From Herbidospora daliensis (GTDB lineage Bacteria; Actinomycetota; Actinomycetes; Streptosporangiales; Streptosporangiaceae): a DNA stretch of 64,000 nt. A model generated the notes under the pieces. It was not told where the DNA came from, ran no database searches, and saw nothing but the letters and a program-made list of their open reading frames with translations. The stretch is from NCBI RefSeq assembly GCF_001570585.1, contig NZ_BBXF01000003.1, positions 407,353-471,352 on the forward strand. Direction: 5' to 3'. This document shows, in pieces, positions 17,167-25,833 of this stretch; the first letter of the stretch is position 1, and the number at the start of each line of letters is the position of its first letter. Position numbers and translations under genes: made by a program.

Positions 17167-17786
17167 CGCTCCAGCGTGGCGAAGACGATGACGTTGTCGG
17201 CGTAGTGCCCCGTGGCGTCGTCGAACGCGCCGCCGCAGGTGATGATCCGGAGCTCGGCGGCCGGGGAGGCGCCGTAGACGTCCCGGGTGGGGAAGTCCTT
17301 CTTCGCATGTGTACGCACTTCGCCGACCCGGAACGTCACGGTCTTTCGGTCTTCGAGCCTGACGAGGACGCGGTGTCCCGGCTTCAGCGTGCCGAGCTCG
17401 GCGAACACGCCCGGTCCGGTGGTGGAGTCGAGGTGCCCGGCGATGACCGCCGGACCGGCGTCGCCGGGGCGCACGCCGCCGGCGTACCACCCGGCGACCT
17501 CCGCCTTCTTCGGCGGCACCAGGACACCGTGGGCGTCGAGCGTCAGCCGCTCCAGCCGTGAGCGCACCCCGATGGCGGGGATGCTCACCTCGACCGGTTC
17601 GGCGTGCGGGGCCTGCGGCGTGACCCGCGCGACCTGGTTCTCGACCGGCCCCCACCCGGCGGCCTGCCGCTCAGGCGTGCCCGGCCCGGCCTGGGGGGTC
17701 GCCGCGAGGACGGCGGGCAGGTCCGGGCCGGCCGCCGAACCTCCGGCCGTCAGCAGCACGGCGACCAGCAGTGCCCGGCGTCTCAC
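17163..17786 (-). CDS. Class F sortase
   Basis: 207 aa. N-terminal signal or anchor helix (residues 4-20), a linker, then the sortase barrel. Catalytic residues are visible: His in VIAGHLDS, Cys in IITCGGAF, and Arg expected in the C-terminal strand after the cysteine region. The PVEVSIPAIGVRSRLE start of the barrel is characteristic of class F (actinobacterial) sortases. Sortases cleave a sorting signal and join the protein to a surface acceptor. It is the last gene of a three-gene operon (19459 to 17163); its start overlaps the DUF4397 stop by 4 nt. The partner protein does not show a clear LPxTG motif, so its substrate is uncertain. Confidence 0.9.
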   Translation of the reverse strand: MRRRALLVAVLLTAGGSAAGPDLPAVLAATPQAGPGTPERQAAGWGPVENQVARVTPQAPHAEPVEVSIPAIGVRSRLERLTLDAHGVLVPPKKAEVAGWYAGGVRPGDAGPAVIAGHLDSTTGPGVFAELGTLKPGHRVLVRLEDRKTVTFRVGEVRTHAKKDFPTRDVYGASPAAELRIITCGGAFDDATGHYADNVIVFATLER

Positions 17787-18592
17787 CTCATACGGCCCGA
17801 GGGGGTGCGAAGCCGTACAAGAAAAGCGGTGACGGCGAGCACCAGCGCGCCCGCGAGCGCGAACACCCAGACCGGAACACCTTCGTGGGCGAGCCCGCCC
17901 ATGCCCGTGTCGACCGCGCCCTGGGGCGTCACTCCGGGCGCGGCCGCGTCGGTCAGCGGAAGCAGCCGCAACCCGGACTCCCCGTCGAGCACGACGACGG
18001 TGTTGGTCGACCCCGGCGCGAGCCGCACGTCGGCGCTGGTGCTGTCGTCGCCCCCGGCGGCGGTGATCTTCTGCATGGCGGCGTCGACCTCGGTGTACGC
18101 GGGCGTGTCGGCGAACCGCAGGTCCTCCTCCATGCCCCCGGCGGAGACCGTCACGGTCCGCTCCTTGAGCGACGCGGCGATGACGCGCAGCCCCGCCTTC
18201 CCGTCGGGAAGTTCCATCGAGTCGTTGAGAACCTGCAGCCGAATGCTCTTGTACGGCCCCATCCCCGCCACCGTGTACGCCTGCCCGCCCGCGACCCGCA
18301 CGTTGGCCGACAACACCGGCGGCGTGGTCGCCCCGGCCCCGGCGGGCCGCATCGCGACGGTGTACTGCCCCGCGCCGAGGCTCTGATAGGGCGACACCCC
18401 GCCGTAGGGGACGGCGTTGAGCACGAGCTTGGCCCGGTCGCCGCCGAACGGATAGAGGCAGACGTCGACCGCCGGGGTGTCCGGCGACAGATGCGCGAGC
18501 CGGACATGCCCGACCTGCGGCGCCGCGTTGGCCGCCGGAGCGGCGAGGAAGAACAGCAGAAGGGCGCCGGTGAGTAACCGAGGGAGTTTCAT
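17783..18592 (-). CDS. DUF4397-domain surface protein
   Basis: 269 aa. Signal peptide at residues 1-23 (cleavage after ANA). DUF4397 pattern: VRLAHLSPDTPAVDVCLYPFG...VPYGGVSPYQSLGAGQYTVAMRP. The C-terminus has a membrane helix (WVFALAGALVLAVTAFLV) followed by a basic tail, giving a surface protein anchored by its C-terminus. The tail resembles the hydrophobic and basic part of a sorting signal but I see no clear LPxTG. DUF4397 proteins next to a class F sortase are a recurrent actinobacterial pair. It overlaps the sortase gene by 4 nt and lies 9 nt downstream of the hypothetical membrane-protein gene. Confidence 0.85.
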   Translation of the reverse strand: MKLPRLLTGALLLFFLAAPAANAAPQVGHVRLAHLSPDTPAVDVCLYPFGGDRAKLVLNAVPYGGVSPYQSLGAGQYTVAMRPAGAGATTPPVLSANVRVAGGQAYTVAGMGPYKSIRLQVLNDSMELPDGKAGLRVIAASLKERTVTVSAGGMEEDLRFADTPAYTEVDAAMQKITAAGGDDSTSADVRLAPGSTNTVVVLDGESGLRLLPLTDAAAPGVTPQGAVDTGMGGLAHEGVPVWVFALAGALVLAVTAFLVRLRTPSGRMR

Positions 18593-18601
18593 CGTGCTCC
18601 G

Positions 18602-19459
18602 TTATGAGGACAATGAGCCGGTGGGGCTCGGCGCTGTGTACCGTATGCGCAGGATTGTTGACACTGCGTCGACCGGTCGAGCGATATTCACCTCAATGGG
18701 ATGAAATCGTGACTCTTGTGCCTCAAGAAACCTGATGATCCCGGAAACCGACGCGCTGGTCGGCTCGGCCCCATCGACGGAGGAGATCTCGACCGTCCGG
18801 TACGGCACCTCCCGGGGGTCCCTGCCGCCGTCCTCGAACTCCCGAATATAGAGCTTGTGTGACGCCGCGAGCGCCGCCAGTGACACCAGGATCCGCGCGT
18901 CGACCTCCCCGCCCGCGAGCTGCCGGGTAGCTTGGGGCGTCGCCGCCAGCCGGGGATTGGCCAGCAGTTCCCGCCCGGCGTCGCGCCGATCCCGCTTGTC
19001 ACGCTCCAGCGCTTTCGCGAACGTGCCGGCTCCTTGCGGGGTGACCTGGACGATCCTGATACTGCCGACGGTCGCGAGCGGCTCCTCGGCGGTGACCGGC
19101 TCCAGCCCCGGGCCGAAGAGCTCACCGAGCGCGGGGGTGACCACGACGACGTCGGCGTTGAGGACCTCCTCCTGCCCGCGCAACGGCAACAGCCGGGACG
19201 GCTCGATCTGACCGGCCAGCAGCGCGCACACCGGCGCGTCGCATCCGACGATGCCGGCGACCTGGCGCGCCACCCAGTCGGCGGCCCGCTCCCGGTCCTT
19301 GGCCGCCGCGTCGACCTGGGGCAGTTGTTCGGTGGGCGCGGCGACCTGCTGGACGGCCCGCGAGTTCACGAAGGCACCCGCGACCAGAAGCCCCGCCGCC
19401 GCGAGCGCCAGCCCTCCGGCGGCACGCAACTGCCGTGCCGGAGGCAGGCCGAACAGCAC
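18602..19459 (-). CDS. Hypothetical membrane-anchored extracytoplasmic protein
   Basis: 285 aa, the first gene of the sortase operon. One N-terminal transmembrane helix (about 14-31), then a soluble extracytoplasmic domain. A CDAPVC pair (near residue 76) could form a small disulfide loop. Segments such as DVVVVTPALGELFG and EVDARILVSLAALAASHKLYIREFED look like an alpha/beta fold, but I do not recognise the family. Its tight spacing with DUF4397 and sortase genes suggests a shared role in the cell envelope. The start is the ATG at 19459. Confidence 0.7.
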   Translation of the reverse strand: MLFGLPPARQLRAAGGLALAAAGLLVAGAFVNSRAVQQVAAPTEQLPQVDAAAKDRERAADWVARQVAGIVGCDAPVCALLAGQIEPSRLLPLRGQEEVLNADVVVVTPALGELFGPGLEPVTAEEPLATVGSIRIVQVTPQGAGTFAKALERDKRDRRDAGRELLANPRLAATPQATRQLAGGEVDARILVSLAALAASHKLYIREFEDGGRDPREVPYRTVEISSVDGAEPTSASVSGIIRFLEAQESRFHPIEVNIARPVDAVSTILRIRYTAPSPTGSLSS

Positions 19460-19571
19460 CAGACCCCCAATTAGAGTTCGTCCCTTATGCGCCTACGTCA
19501 TCACGGGAACACGCGCAGTGGCAAGACTCTAGCGGGTGGATTTACGTCGATAAACGGGCATATGAAGGGTC

Positions 19572-20348
19572 GTGACGTGGTGGCGTCGCCTCGTCGGCGA
19601 CCTCAAGGCCCGCAACCACCTCGACACGTATGCCCTGACCGTGGTCGTCTTCACGTTCGCGATCCTGTCGCTGGTGAGCGACGCCCTCGACGACGACCTG
19701 CGCTGGGCTGTACTCCTGTCAGGCGTCGGCCTGCTCATCTACCGCCTGACCCTGGTGCCCACGTCGCCGTCCCCCGTCGAACTCCTGCACGACCGCGCCG
19801 TCTTCGAAGAGTCCCCGCTGGCCCCGCTATTGCGCGACGCCCGCGACGTCCGGGTCTTTGCGCCCTCGGCGGTCAACCTGCTGTCGCCGCAGACCTGCGA
19901 ACTGCTGCGCAAGACCGTCCTGGCCCGGCGCAACGGATCGGTCCGCGTGGTGGTGCTCGACCCCGCGGAAACCGCCGCGATCGCCATCGCCTCCCGGCAA
20001 CTCGACGACTCCCTGGAGTTTCCCATCCAGCGGTTGCCGCAGTCCCTCGTTTCGGCGCTCGACCGGCTGAAACTCATGGCGGGCTGGCGGACCGAAGGGG
20101 CGTTCTCCTACCGGCTGTTCCCGTACAACCCGGGATTCTCGCTGGTGCTGGTCGATCCGGAGACGCCGCACGGACGGGTGATCGTCGAGTTTCACGGGTT
20201 CCATAATCCGTCGACGTCGTCGCGCATGCATCTGGAGTTGGTGGCGGGGCGTAATGAGCGCTGGTATCGGTACTGGATCCAGCAGTTCGACCGGGTGTGG
20301 GAGGAGGCGTCCGCGCCGGAAATCTTGACGCGACGGGAAAAGCCATGA
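19572..20348 (+). CDS. Membrane protein with C-terminal phospholipase-D-like or DUF5919-like domain
   Basis: 258 aa from a GTG at 19572 with AAGGG 2-6 nt upstream. Two transmembrane helices (about 20-38 and 45-63) precede a cytoplasmic domain containing VRVFAPSAVNLLSPQTCELLRKTVLARRNGSVRVVVLDP, which resembles phospholipase-D-like or DUF5919-type folds but lacks a full HKD motif, so catalysis is doubtful. The TGA stop (20346-20348) is followed in the same reading frame by the open FxsB1 frame, and ATGA at 20345 overlaps the stop, so translation appears coupled. It probably belongs to FxSxx cassette 1. GC bias drops near the 3' end, around where the island seems to start. Confidence 0.68.
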   Translation: MTWWRRLVGDLKARNHLDTYALTVVVFTFAILSLVSDALDDDLRWAVLLSGVGLLIYRLTLVPTSPSPVELLHDRAVFEESPLAPLLRDARDVRVFAPSAVNLLSPQTCELLRKTVLARRNGSVRVVVLDPAETAAIAIASRQLDDSLEFPIQRLPQSLVSALDRLKLMAGWRTEGAFSYRLFPYNPGFSLVLVDPETPHGRVIVEFHGFHNPSTSSRMHLELVAGRNERWYRYWIQQFDRVWEEASAPEILTRREKP

Positions 20349-20465
20349 GAGACAGTAATCGCGGAGGTACGTCAGGTCGGCGCCGACAGGGCGAAGGGGA
20401 CCGCGATCACGTTACCTGAATTAGGACATCGGCCATTTCCGGCATCCCTCGACGTCGAGGCCCTC

Positions 20466-21620
20466 CTGGCGTCGGGGTGGAAACCGCATGCCTTCCGCCA
20501 GTTCATTCTGAAGATTCACAGCCGTTGCGACCTCGCCTGCCGCCATTGCTACGTGTACGAAATGGCCGACCAGAACTGGCGCAACCAGCCGAGGCGCATG
20601 TCGGAGGCCATCGCCGACAAGGTGGCCCTGCGGATCGGCGAACACGCGATGACCCACGACCTGACCGAGGTCGACGTGATTCTTCACGGGGGGGAACCAT
20701 TGCTGGCGGGGCCGGAGTTCATCGCCTATCTGGTACGGGCCATCCGCCGGCAGATGGACACGGGCAGCCGCGTCAACGTGAGCGTGCAGACCAACGGCAT
20801 GCGCCTCGACGACGAGTTCCTGAAACTTTTCGAGAAACTCGGAATCCGGGTGGGCATCTCATTCGACGGTTACGCTGAAGCGCACGACCGGCATCGTCTT
20901 TTCCGCGACGGGAGAGGAAGTCACGACCAGGTCGCAGAAGCGATCCAGCGGCTGTCCGCCGGGCGATATCACAGCCTTTTCGGAGGGCTTCTCTGCACGA
21001 TCGACGTACGCAACGATCCGCTGCGCGTTTATGAGGCGCTGCTGGCCTTCGACCCCCCGTCCGTCGACTTCCTGCTGCCACATGGGAACTGGTCGACCCT
21101 GCCGCCGTTCCGGGATGCCGAGTCGACCACGACACCATACGCGGACTGGCTCATCCCGATCTTCGATCGCTGGTACGGCCGGGCCGAGACCGAGATACGC
21201 CTTTTCACGGAGATCCTTCGCCTTCTGAGCGGCCACGGCTCCCGAAGCGAGTCGATCGGGTTGTCACCTGCTTTGCTGGCGGTCGTCGAGACCGACGGCA
21301 GCATCGAACAGTCCGACATCCTGAAATCCGCCTATCACGGCGCCGCCGCGACCAGCCTCCACGTGCTGCGTGATCCCTTCGACGCCGCACTGCGTCTGCC
21401 CTCACTGGTCGCCCGTCAGATCGGGGTCGAGGCGCTCTCCCCGACCTGTCGGGCCTGTGACGTCGTCGCCGTCTGCGGCGGCGGCCTCTACGCCCATCGA
21501 TACGACGACGAATCAGGATTCCGCAATCCCAGCGTCTACTGCGCCGACCTCTATGCCCTCATCCGGCATATCCACCGGGTCTTCGCCGAAGACCTGATCA
21601 GGATGAGAGGCCATCGATGA
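20466..21620 (+). CDS. fxsB: FxsB-type radical SAM/SPASM peptide maturase, start uncertain (cassette 1)
   Basis: The frame encodes KIHSRCDLACRHCYVYE at 20511-20561, the CxxxCxxC [4Fe-4S] motif of radical SAM enzymes, and continues through ILHGGEPLLAGPEF to a C-terminal cysteine cluster (CRACDVVAVCGGG...YC) of the SPASM type. It closely parallels the FxsB2 sequence in this window. FxsB enzymes form cyclophane cross-links on FxsA-type peptides. The first canonical in-frame start is a GTG at 20553, after the CxxxCxxC motif, so it cannot be the true one. The frame is open back to 20349, directly after the stop of the upstream gene, with no ATG, GTG or TTG. I give the CTG at 20466 (GAGG 5 nt upstream) as a provisional start. 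A frameshift from the ATG at 20345 is equally possible. The stop overlaps the HEXXH gene. Confidence 0.75.
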   Translation: MASGWKPHAFRQFILKIHSRCDLACRHCYVYEMADQNWRNQPRRMSEAIADKVALRIGEHAMTHDLTEVDVILHGGEPLLAGPEFIAYLVRAIRRQMDTGSRVNVSVQTNGMRLDDEFLKLFEKLGIRVGISFDGYAEAHDRHRLFRDGRGSHDQVAEAIQRLSAGRYHSLFGGLLCTIDVRNDPLRVYEALLAFDPPSVDFLLPHGNWSTLPPFRDAESTTTPYADWLIPIFDRWYGRAETEIRLFTEILRLLSGHGSRSESIGLSPALLAVVETDGSIEQSDILKSAYHGAAATSLHVLRDPFDAALRLPSLVARQIGVEALSPTCRACDVVAVCGGGLYAHRYDDESGFRNPSVYCADLYALIRHIHRVFAEDLIRMRGHR

Positions 21621-22870
21621 GCGTCGCGTCTCACCACGTCTCCAGCGACTCCTTCTCCGCGTTGGCGTCGGGCGGTGGCGGCGCACCCGCCATGGCCGAG
21701 CTCCGGGCTGCCCAATACAGCAAACACCGCATGTTGCTGCGCGCGGTCGTGGAGACGTTTCCCTCGGCCCGGCGTGCCGCCGAAGCATTCGCCGTGCTGG
21801 CCGATCTGGAGGCCGGCGCCCCCCGGGCGGTCGGCCACGTGCTGCGCTACCCGGCCGTGGGGGCCTGGGCGGCCCAAGCGCTGCGCGGCACCGCCGACCC
21901 CGATCGGCTGACCGCCGTCGCCCTCGCCGCCGCCCACCTCGCCGGCCGCGAATACGCGCTGCCGGTGAGCTCCCGGCAGGGCTGGGTCACTCTGCCGTCG
22001 ATCGGCGGATTCCCGGCTCGAGGCGTGTTCGATCTGGTCACCGGTCCCGACGGACTCAAGGTGGACGGGAGTCCAGTCGAAGGATGGCGGTCACTGGCCA
22101 CCATCACCACCGGCGGTTTCGCCCTCACCGTCGATGACCTCGACCCGCATCGCTGGCCCGACGACGGCATCGACCTTCCCCGTATAGAGGCCCGGGAACG
22201 CGACCTCTGGCAGTCACTGCTCCGCGACGCCTGGCAGGTGCTGACCGAGCACCACTGGACCGTGAGAGACGAGGTCGCCACAGCCGTCACCGTCCTCACT
22301 CCCATCGGCGCCCCCAGCGACACCCCGCAGAGTGAGTCGTCTCGCGACGCGTTCGGCGCCATCGCCCTCTCGTCGCCGTCCGACGGGGTCTCGCTCGCTG
22401 AGACCTTCGCGCACGAGACCCAGCACGTGAAGCTGTACGCCCTGAACGACGTGGTACCCCTGCTGACGCCCGACAACGGCGACCTCTACTACGCCCCGTG
22501 GCGGCCCGACCCCCGACCCGCCCGTGGCCTGCTGAACGGAACATACGCCTACCTCGGGGTGACCGGATTCTGGCGCCGTCAGCGGCTCGCCGAATCCGGT
22601 GAGCGTGCCCACCTCGCCGACGTCGAGTTCGCACAGTGGCGTGACGCGGCGTACGAGGCGACCCAGGCCCTGCTCGCCGGCAGTGGTCTGACCCCGGAGG
22701 GTGCCGCGTTCACCCGGGGGATGGCCCGTACTCTCCACGCGTGGCTCGATGACCACGTCGACCCCGCGGCGCTCTCTCAGGCGCACGACGCCCAGGCGGC
22801 ACGCCGGACCGCCTGGGAGAAGCGCAACGAGATGTCGTCTAGATCGGCTGGGGGTCGAAGTCGCAGTTGA
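21617..22870 (+). CDS. HEXXH-motif peptide-modification protein (cassette 1)
   Basis: 417 aa; the ATG overlaps the fxsB1 stop by 4 nt. The central zinc-protease-like motif HETQH (residues 266-270) lies in LAETFAHETQHVKLYALNDV. The block LYYAPWRPDPRPARGLLNGTYAY follows and is nearly identical in order to the C-terminal part of the fused FxsB2 enzyme. This domain is known as the HEXXH module of FxSxx-COOH systems. It may act as a peptidase on the modified peptide or as a partner to FxsB; the reaction is not established. Unlike FxsB2, this protein does not end in FxSxx; its tail is basic (SAGGRSRS). Its 3' end overlaps the convergent FxsT1 gene by 32 nt. Confidence 0.85.
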   Translation: MSVASHHVSSDSFSALASGGGGAPAMAELRAAQYSKHRMLLRAVVETFPSARRAAEAFAVLADLEAGAPRAVGHVLRYPAVGAWAAQALRGTADPDRLTAVALAAAHLAGREYALPVSSRQGWVTLPSIGGFPARGVFDLVTGPDGLKVDGSPVEGWRSLATITTGGFALTVDDLDPHRWPDDGIDLPRIEARERDLWQSLLRDAWQVLTEHHWTVRDEVATAVTVLTPIGAPSDTPQSESSRDAFGAIALSSPSDGVSLAETFAHETQHVKLYALNDVVPLLTPDNGDLYYAPWRPDPRPARGLLNGTYAYLGVTGFWRRQRLAESGERAHLADVEFAQWRDAAYEATQALLAGSGLTPEGAAFTRGMARTLHAWLDDHVDPAALSQAHDAQAARRTAWEKRNEMSSRSAGGRSRS

Positions 22871-25376
22871 TCCGTCGCCCCTGCGCCGTGTAGGCGGCGT
22901 CGGGGTGGTTGACGCTGCCCAGGTCGTGGTAGCGGTTGAGCGTCTCTTCCTGCACCTTGTCGGCTTCGGAGGTGAGCCCGACGGCCCGGAGGTCGAGTGA
23001 CAGGTTCGCCGCGCACGACAGGGTCAGGAAGTGGTCGGCGCCGAAGTCGTCCGACAGGCGTTTGTGCAGATCACGGCCGTCCTTGACGGCGTTGTCGAGC
23101 TCGCCTGTCGCGGCCAGGTCGGACAGCAGGTTGATGGCGCAGGTCACGGTGTAGTCGTGTTCCTGCCCCAGCCGTCTGGTGAGGGCGTCGACGATCTCCC
23201 GGTTGAGCTCGCGCGCCCCCCTGGCGTCTCCGCGCAGCCGGATCAGCACCGCGAGATTGCCGCGGCACGCGTGCGCGAACGGGTGGTCGGGGTCGAACAC
23301 CTGGGGGTAGAGGGGCATGATCTCCAGGGCGAGCTGGTAGGCCTGGTCGAGATCGTCCTTGACCCGGTAGGCGTTGGAGAGGTTCACCGCCGCCGCCATG
23401 GTGTCAGGATGCTGGTCACCCAGCAGGTGCTTCAACCGGGTGTAGGTGGTGTGGGCCAGCTCGAGCGCCTCGTCGATGTCGCCACGTCGCCGTTTGGCGA
23501 TCGAGAGGTCCTTGGCGGCCAGCAAGGTGTGGTGGGAGTCGAGGGTGAGCTGCTGCTTGCCGTAGTCGAAAGCGTCCTGGCCGAGGTCGACGGCCATCTC
23601 GTAGTCGCCGCACAGCCGGACCGCCCGGGACAACCCGCTCCAGGTGCCCAGCATCTGCGACCAGCCCACGCCGGTCCTCGCGGTGCTCAGATCGCGCATG
23701 AGCCGCTGGAACATGTCCTGCGCGGTGGTGTAGTCGCTCGTCAGCGAGTAGTCGATGGCCAGGTTGTGGCGTACGCGGAAGATGCTCGCCTGGTCGGGCT
23801 CGGCCACGGACAGGTAGGAGCGCAGCAGTTCGTCGTCCTGCTCCCGAGCCCGCTGGAATTCACCGCGGGCCCGCAGGGTGCTGCCGTAGCTGTTGGTCGC
23901 CCACAACGTTTCGGAATGGGTGGGCCCGAGCACTCGGCGCATCGCGTCGAGGGTGTCGTGGTCGGTGTCGTAGGCCTTGGAGTACTGGCCCATCCCGCGG
24001 AGGATGTTCCCGAGGTGCTTCCGGGCGACCAGGACGTCGATGTGGTCGGCGGTTCCTTCGCGCTCGGTCCACTTCGCGATGAGTTCCTCGACCCGGGAGC
24101 GCGCGAGTTCGTAGTTGCCGGCCCTGTAGAGGTAGCGCACGGTGTTCAGAGCGAACTCGCGCACGTTCGGGGTCGCGCACTCAGCGAGGTTGGAGTAGGC
24201 GATGTGCGGGACGAGTTCCTCGAACGCCTTCCAGTTGATCGTGTCTTCCGGGTCCTTCGGCGCACTGTGCGCCAGCAACAGGTGGACTTCGTGCCGGATG
24301 TCGTGCTGCTCCGTGGCGTTGAGCTCCTCCCGCAGGAGGGTCTGGATCAGTCGGTGGACCTGGATGGTGCGCGTCGCCGAGTCGATCTTCGCGAGCGCGT
24401 AGCGGCCCAGGACGCTGAGCGCCTTGGTGAGCATCAGAGGGTCGGCCAGGATGGGGGCGATACGCGGGGTCTCGGCCTCGGTGCCCTTCCGGAACACGTC
24501 ACGGGGGATGGGCTCCGGGCCGAAGAAGGCGCAGCATCGCAGGACTTCGATCGCCTCGGGCAACCGCCGGCGGAGCTGGTGGACCGAGAGTCGCCAGGCG
24601 GCGGCCATCGACTGGGGGTAGTCGTCGGACTTGCCCATCTGCATCAGGGCGGTGGTCTGCTCCTCCAGATGCTCGATGTACTCGTCGATGGACATCGCCG
24701 TTTCGTACATGAGGGCGCCGGCCTGTTCCAGGGCCAGCGGCAGGTCGCCCAGTTTCTCGGCCAGCAGGCTGATCGTCTCGTCGGGCATCTCCCTGCGGAT
24801 GCGGTTGCGCAGGAACGTCAAACTCTCTTCGCGGCTGAAGACGTCGACACCGACGCTCTGCACCCGATGAGCCCACAGGGAGTTGCGGGAGGTGATGAGC
24901 GCGTGTCCAGGCCCCGCGGGGATGTAGTCGCTGAGTGAAGAGGGCTCGTCGGCGTTGTCGAAGATGATGAGCCAGCGCCGGAAGGGCTCGCCCTTCTCCA
25001 GCGCCCGCTTGACGGCGCGAGCGGTCTCCTCGATGCCGAGACCGGAGCTCGGCGGCAGGTTGAGGTGGGGGGCCAGCGCCGCCAGCGAAGCGGGCACCAG
25101 TTCGCGTTTCTCGGCCGGAATCCAATAAACGACGTCATAGTGACCGCGGTAGCGCCAGGCGTATTCGATGGCGAGCTGGGTTTTCCCGACACCGCCCTGC
25201 CCCTGTAACGCCTGGGCCTGCGGTTCCAGCACGACCGCGCTCACCTGCGTGATGTTGTCGCGGAGCGACTTCAGAAGCCCCTCCCGGCCGGTGAAGTGGG
25301 GATTCTTCGGTGGAACTCTCTCCCACACCGTGGGTTGCCGGTCCGGAATGGCGTGTGCTGCCTGCGACCGTTCCAC
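22839..25376 (-). CDS. NB-ARC/TPR protein, FxsT-like (cassette 1)
   Basis: 845 aa from a GTG at 25376 with a perfect GGAGG 6 nt upstream; an in-frame GTG at 25403 lacks this spacing. The NB-ARC NTPase begins near residue 25 (FTGREGLLKSL), with the P-loop GQGGVGKT (about 59-66), Walker B region RRWLIIFDNAD and the GxP-type segment LGDLPLALEQAG. Tetratricopeptide-like repeats follow from about residue 420 to the end (for example LVARKHLGNILRGMGQYSKA). It aligns with the second half of FxsT2, and both end in a D-x-x-PQP-x tail. STAND NTPases of this type act as ATP-driven switches. The ParA and TIR modules of FxsT2 are absent here. Confidence 0.87.
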   Translation of the reverse strand: MERSQAAHAIPDRQPTVWERVPPKNPHFTGREGLLKSLRDNITQVSAVVLEPQAQALQGQGGVGKTQLAIEYAWRYRGHYDVVYWIPAEKRELVPASLAALAPHLNLPPSSGLGIEETARAVKRALEKGEPFRRWLIIFDNADEPSSLSDYIPAGPGHALITSRNSLWAHRVQSVGVDVFSREESLTFLRNRIRREMPDETISLLAEKLGDLPLALEQAGALMYETAMSIDEYIEHLEEQTTALMQMGKSDDYPQSMAAAWRLSVHQLRRRLPEAIEVLRCCAFFGPEPIPRDVFRKGTEAETPRIAPILADPLMLTKALSVLGRYALAKIDSATRTIQVHRLIQTLLREELNATEQHDIRHEVHLLLAHSAPKDPEDTINWKAFEELVPHIAYSNLAECATPNVREFALNTVRYLYRAGNYELARSRVEELIAKWTEREGTADHIDVLVARKHLGNILRGMGQYSKAYDTDHDTLDAMRRVLGPTHSETLWATNSYGSTLRARGEFQRAREQDDELLRSYLSVAEPDQASIFRVRHNLAIDYSLTSDYTTAQDMFQRLMRDLSTARTGVGWSQMLGTWSGLSRAVRLCGDYEMAVDLGQDAFDYGKQQLTLDSHHTLLAAKDLSIAKRRRGDIDEALELAHTTYTRLKHLLGDQHPDTMAAAVNLSNAYRVKDDLDQAYQLALEIMPLYPQVFDPDHPFAHACRGNLAVLIRLRGDARGARELNREIVDALTRRLGQEHDYTVTCAINLLSDLAATGELDNAVKDGRDLHKRLSDDFGADHFLTLSCAANLSLDLRAVGLTSEADKVQEETLNRYHDLGSVNHPDAAYTAQGRRINCDFDPQPI

Positions 25377-25569
25377 TTGAAACCTCCGCCCCTGCCCCAC
25401 CACGGGAATCTGGGATTATGCCGCAATAGTAAAGCTTGATTCACGGTCCCGCTCATCACAGAATCGTAAGGAAGCATGGTGACGTTGCGGGAAGGCCTCC
25501 AGCGGGGGCGCCGGTCCTGAATCCGGGAAATGGATGCCCGTAACTCGCCCATGGGTGCGAGGAGAGCAC

Positions 25570-25713
25570 ATGCCCGAGAACATGAACGGCGGGATCATCG
25601 ACTGCGGTTCGGTGTCGCTCAAAGAGCTCAGCTCGATGAGCGTCATGAGTCCGGCCCTTGCCTACGTCTGCGCCGAAGGCGAGCCGGTAGCCAGGTTCCA
25701 GAGCGCCGTTTAG
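25570..25713 (+). CDS. fxsA: FxsA precursor peptide ending FQSAV (cassette 1)
   Basis: 47 aa, too short for standard gene callers. ATG at 25570 with GGAG at 25561-25564 (5-nt spacer). The peptide has an acidic and hydrophobic leader-like part containing SVSLKELSSMSVMSPALAYV and ends ARFQSAV, which fits the FxSxx-COOH signature exactly (F-Q-S-A-V). Such peptides are substrates of FxsB radical SAM enzymes. It sits 4 kb from fxsB1, divergent from FxsT1 and 120 nt upstream of the SIR2-STAND pair, with which it may be cotranscribed. A short palindrome (CCGTT-T-AACGG, 25714-25724) follows the stop but is too weak to be a confident terminator. Confidence 0.85.
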   Translation: MPENMNGGIIDCGSVSLKELSSMSVMSPALAYVCAEGEPVARFQSAV

Positions 25714-25833
25714 CCGTTTAACGGTCAGGCCAAGCACACAGGCGAACGAACCGGCCCACTAACGATCAGAACCGATATATCGTGCCGGAAATGGCCGTGG
25801 GCCGGTTCGACCGCGAGGTGTTTCTTGCACGGA

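Noticed and set aside
20345-20419. 24-codon ORF starting at the ATGA overlap, possible FxsA for FxsB1
   Set aside because: It ends HVT, not FxSxx, and has no leader features; more likely the original fxsB1 start followed by a frameshift.
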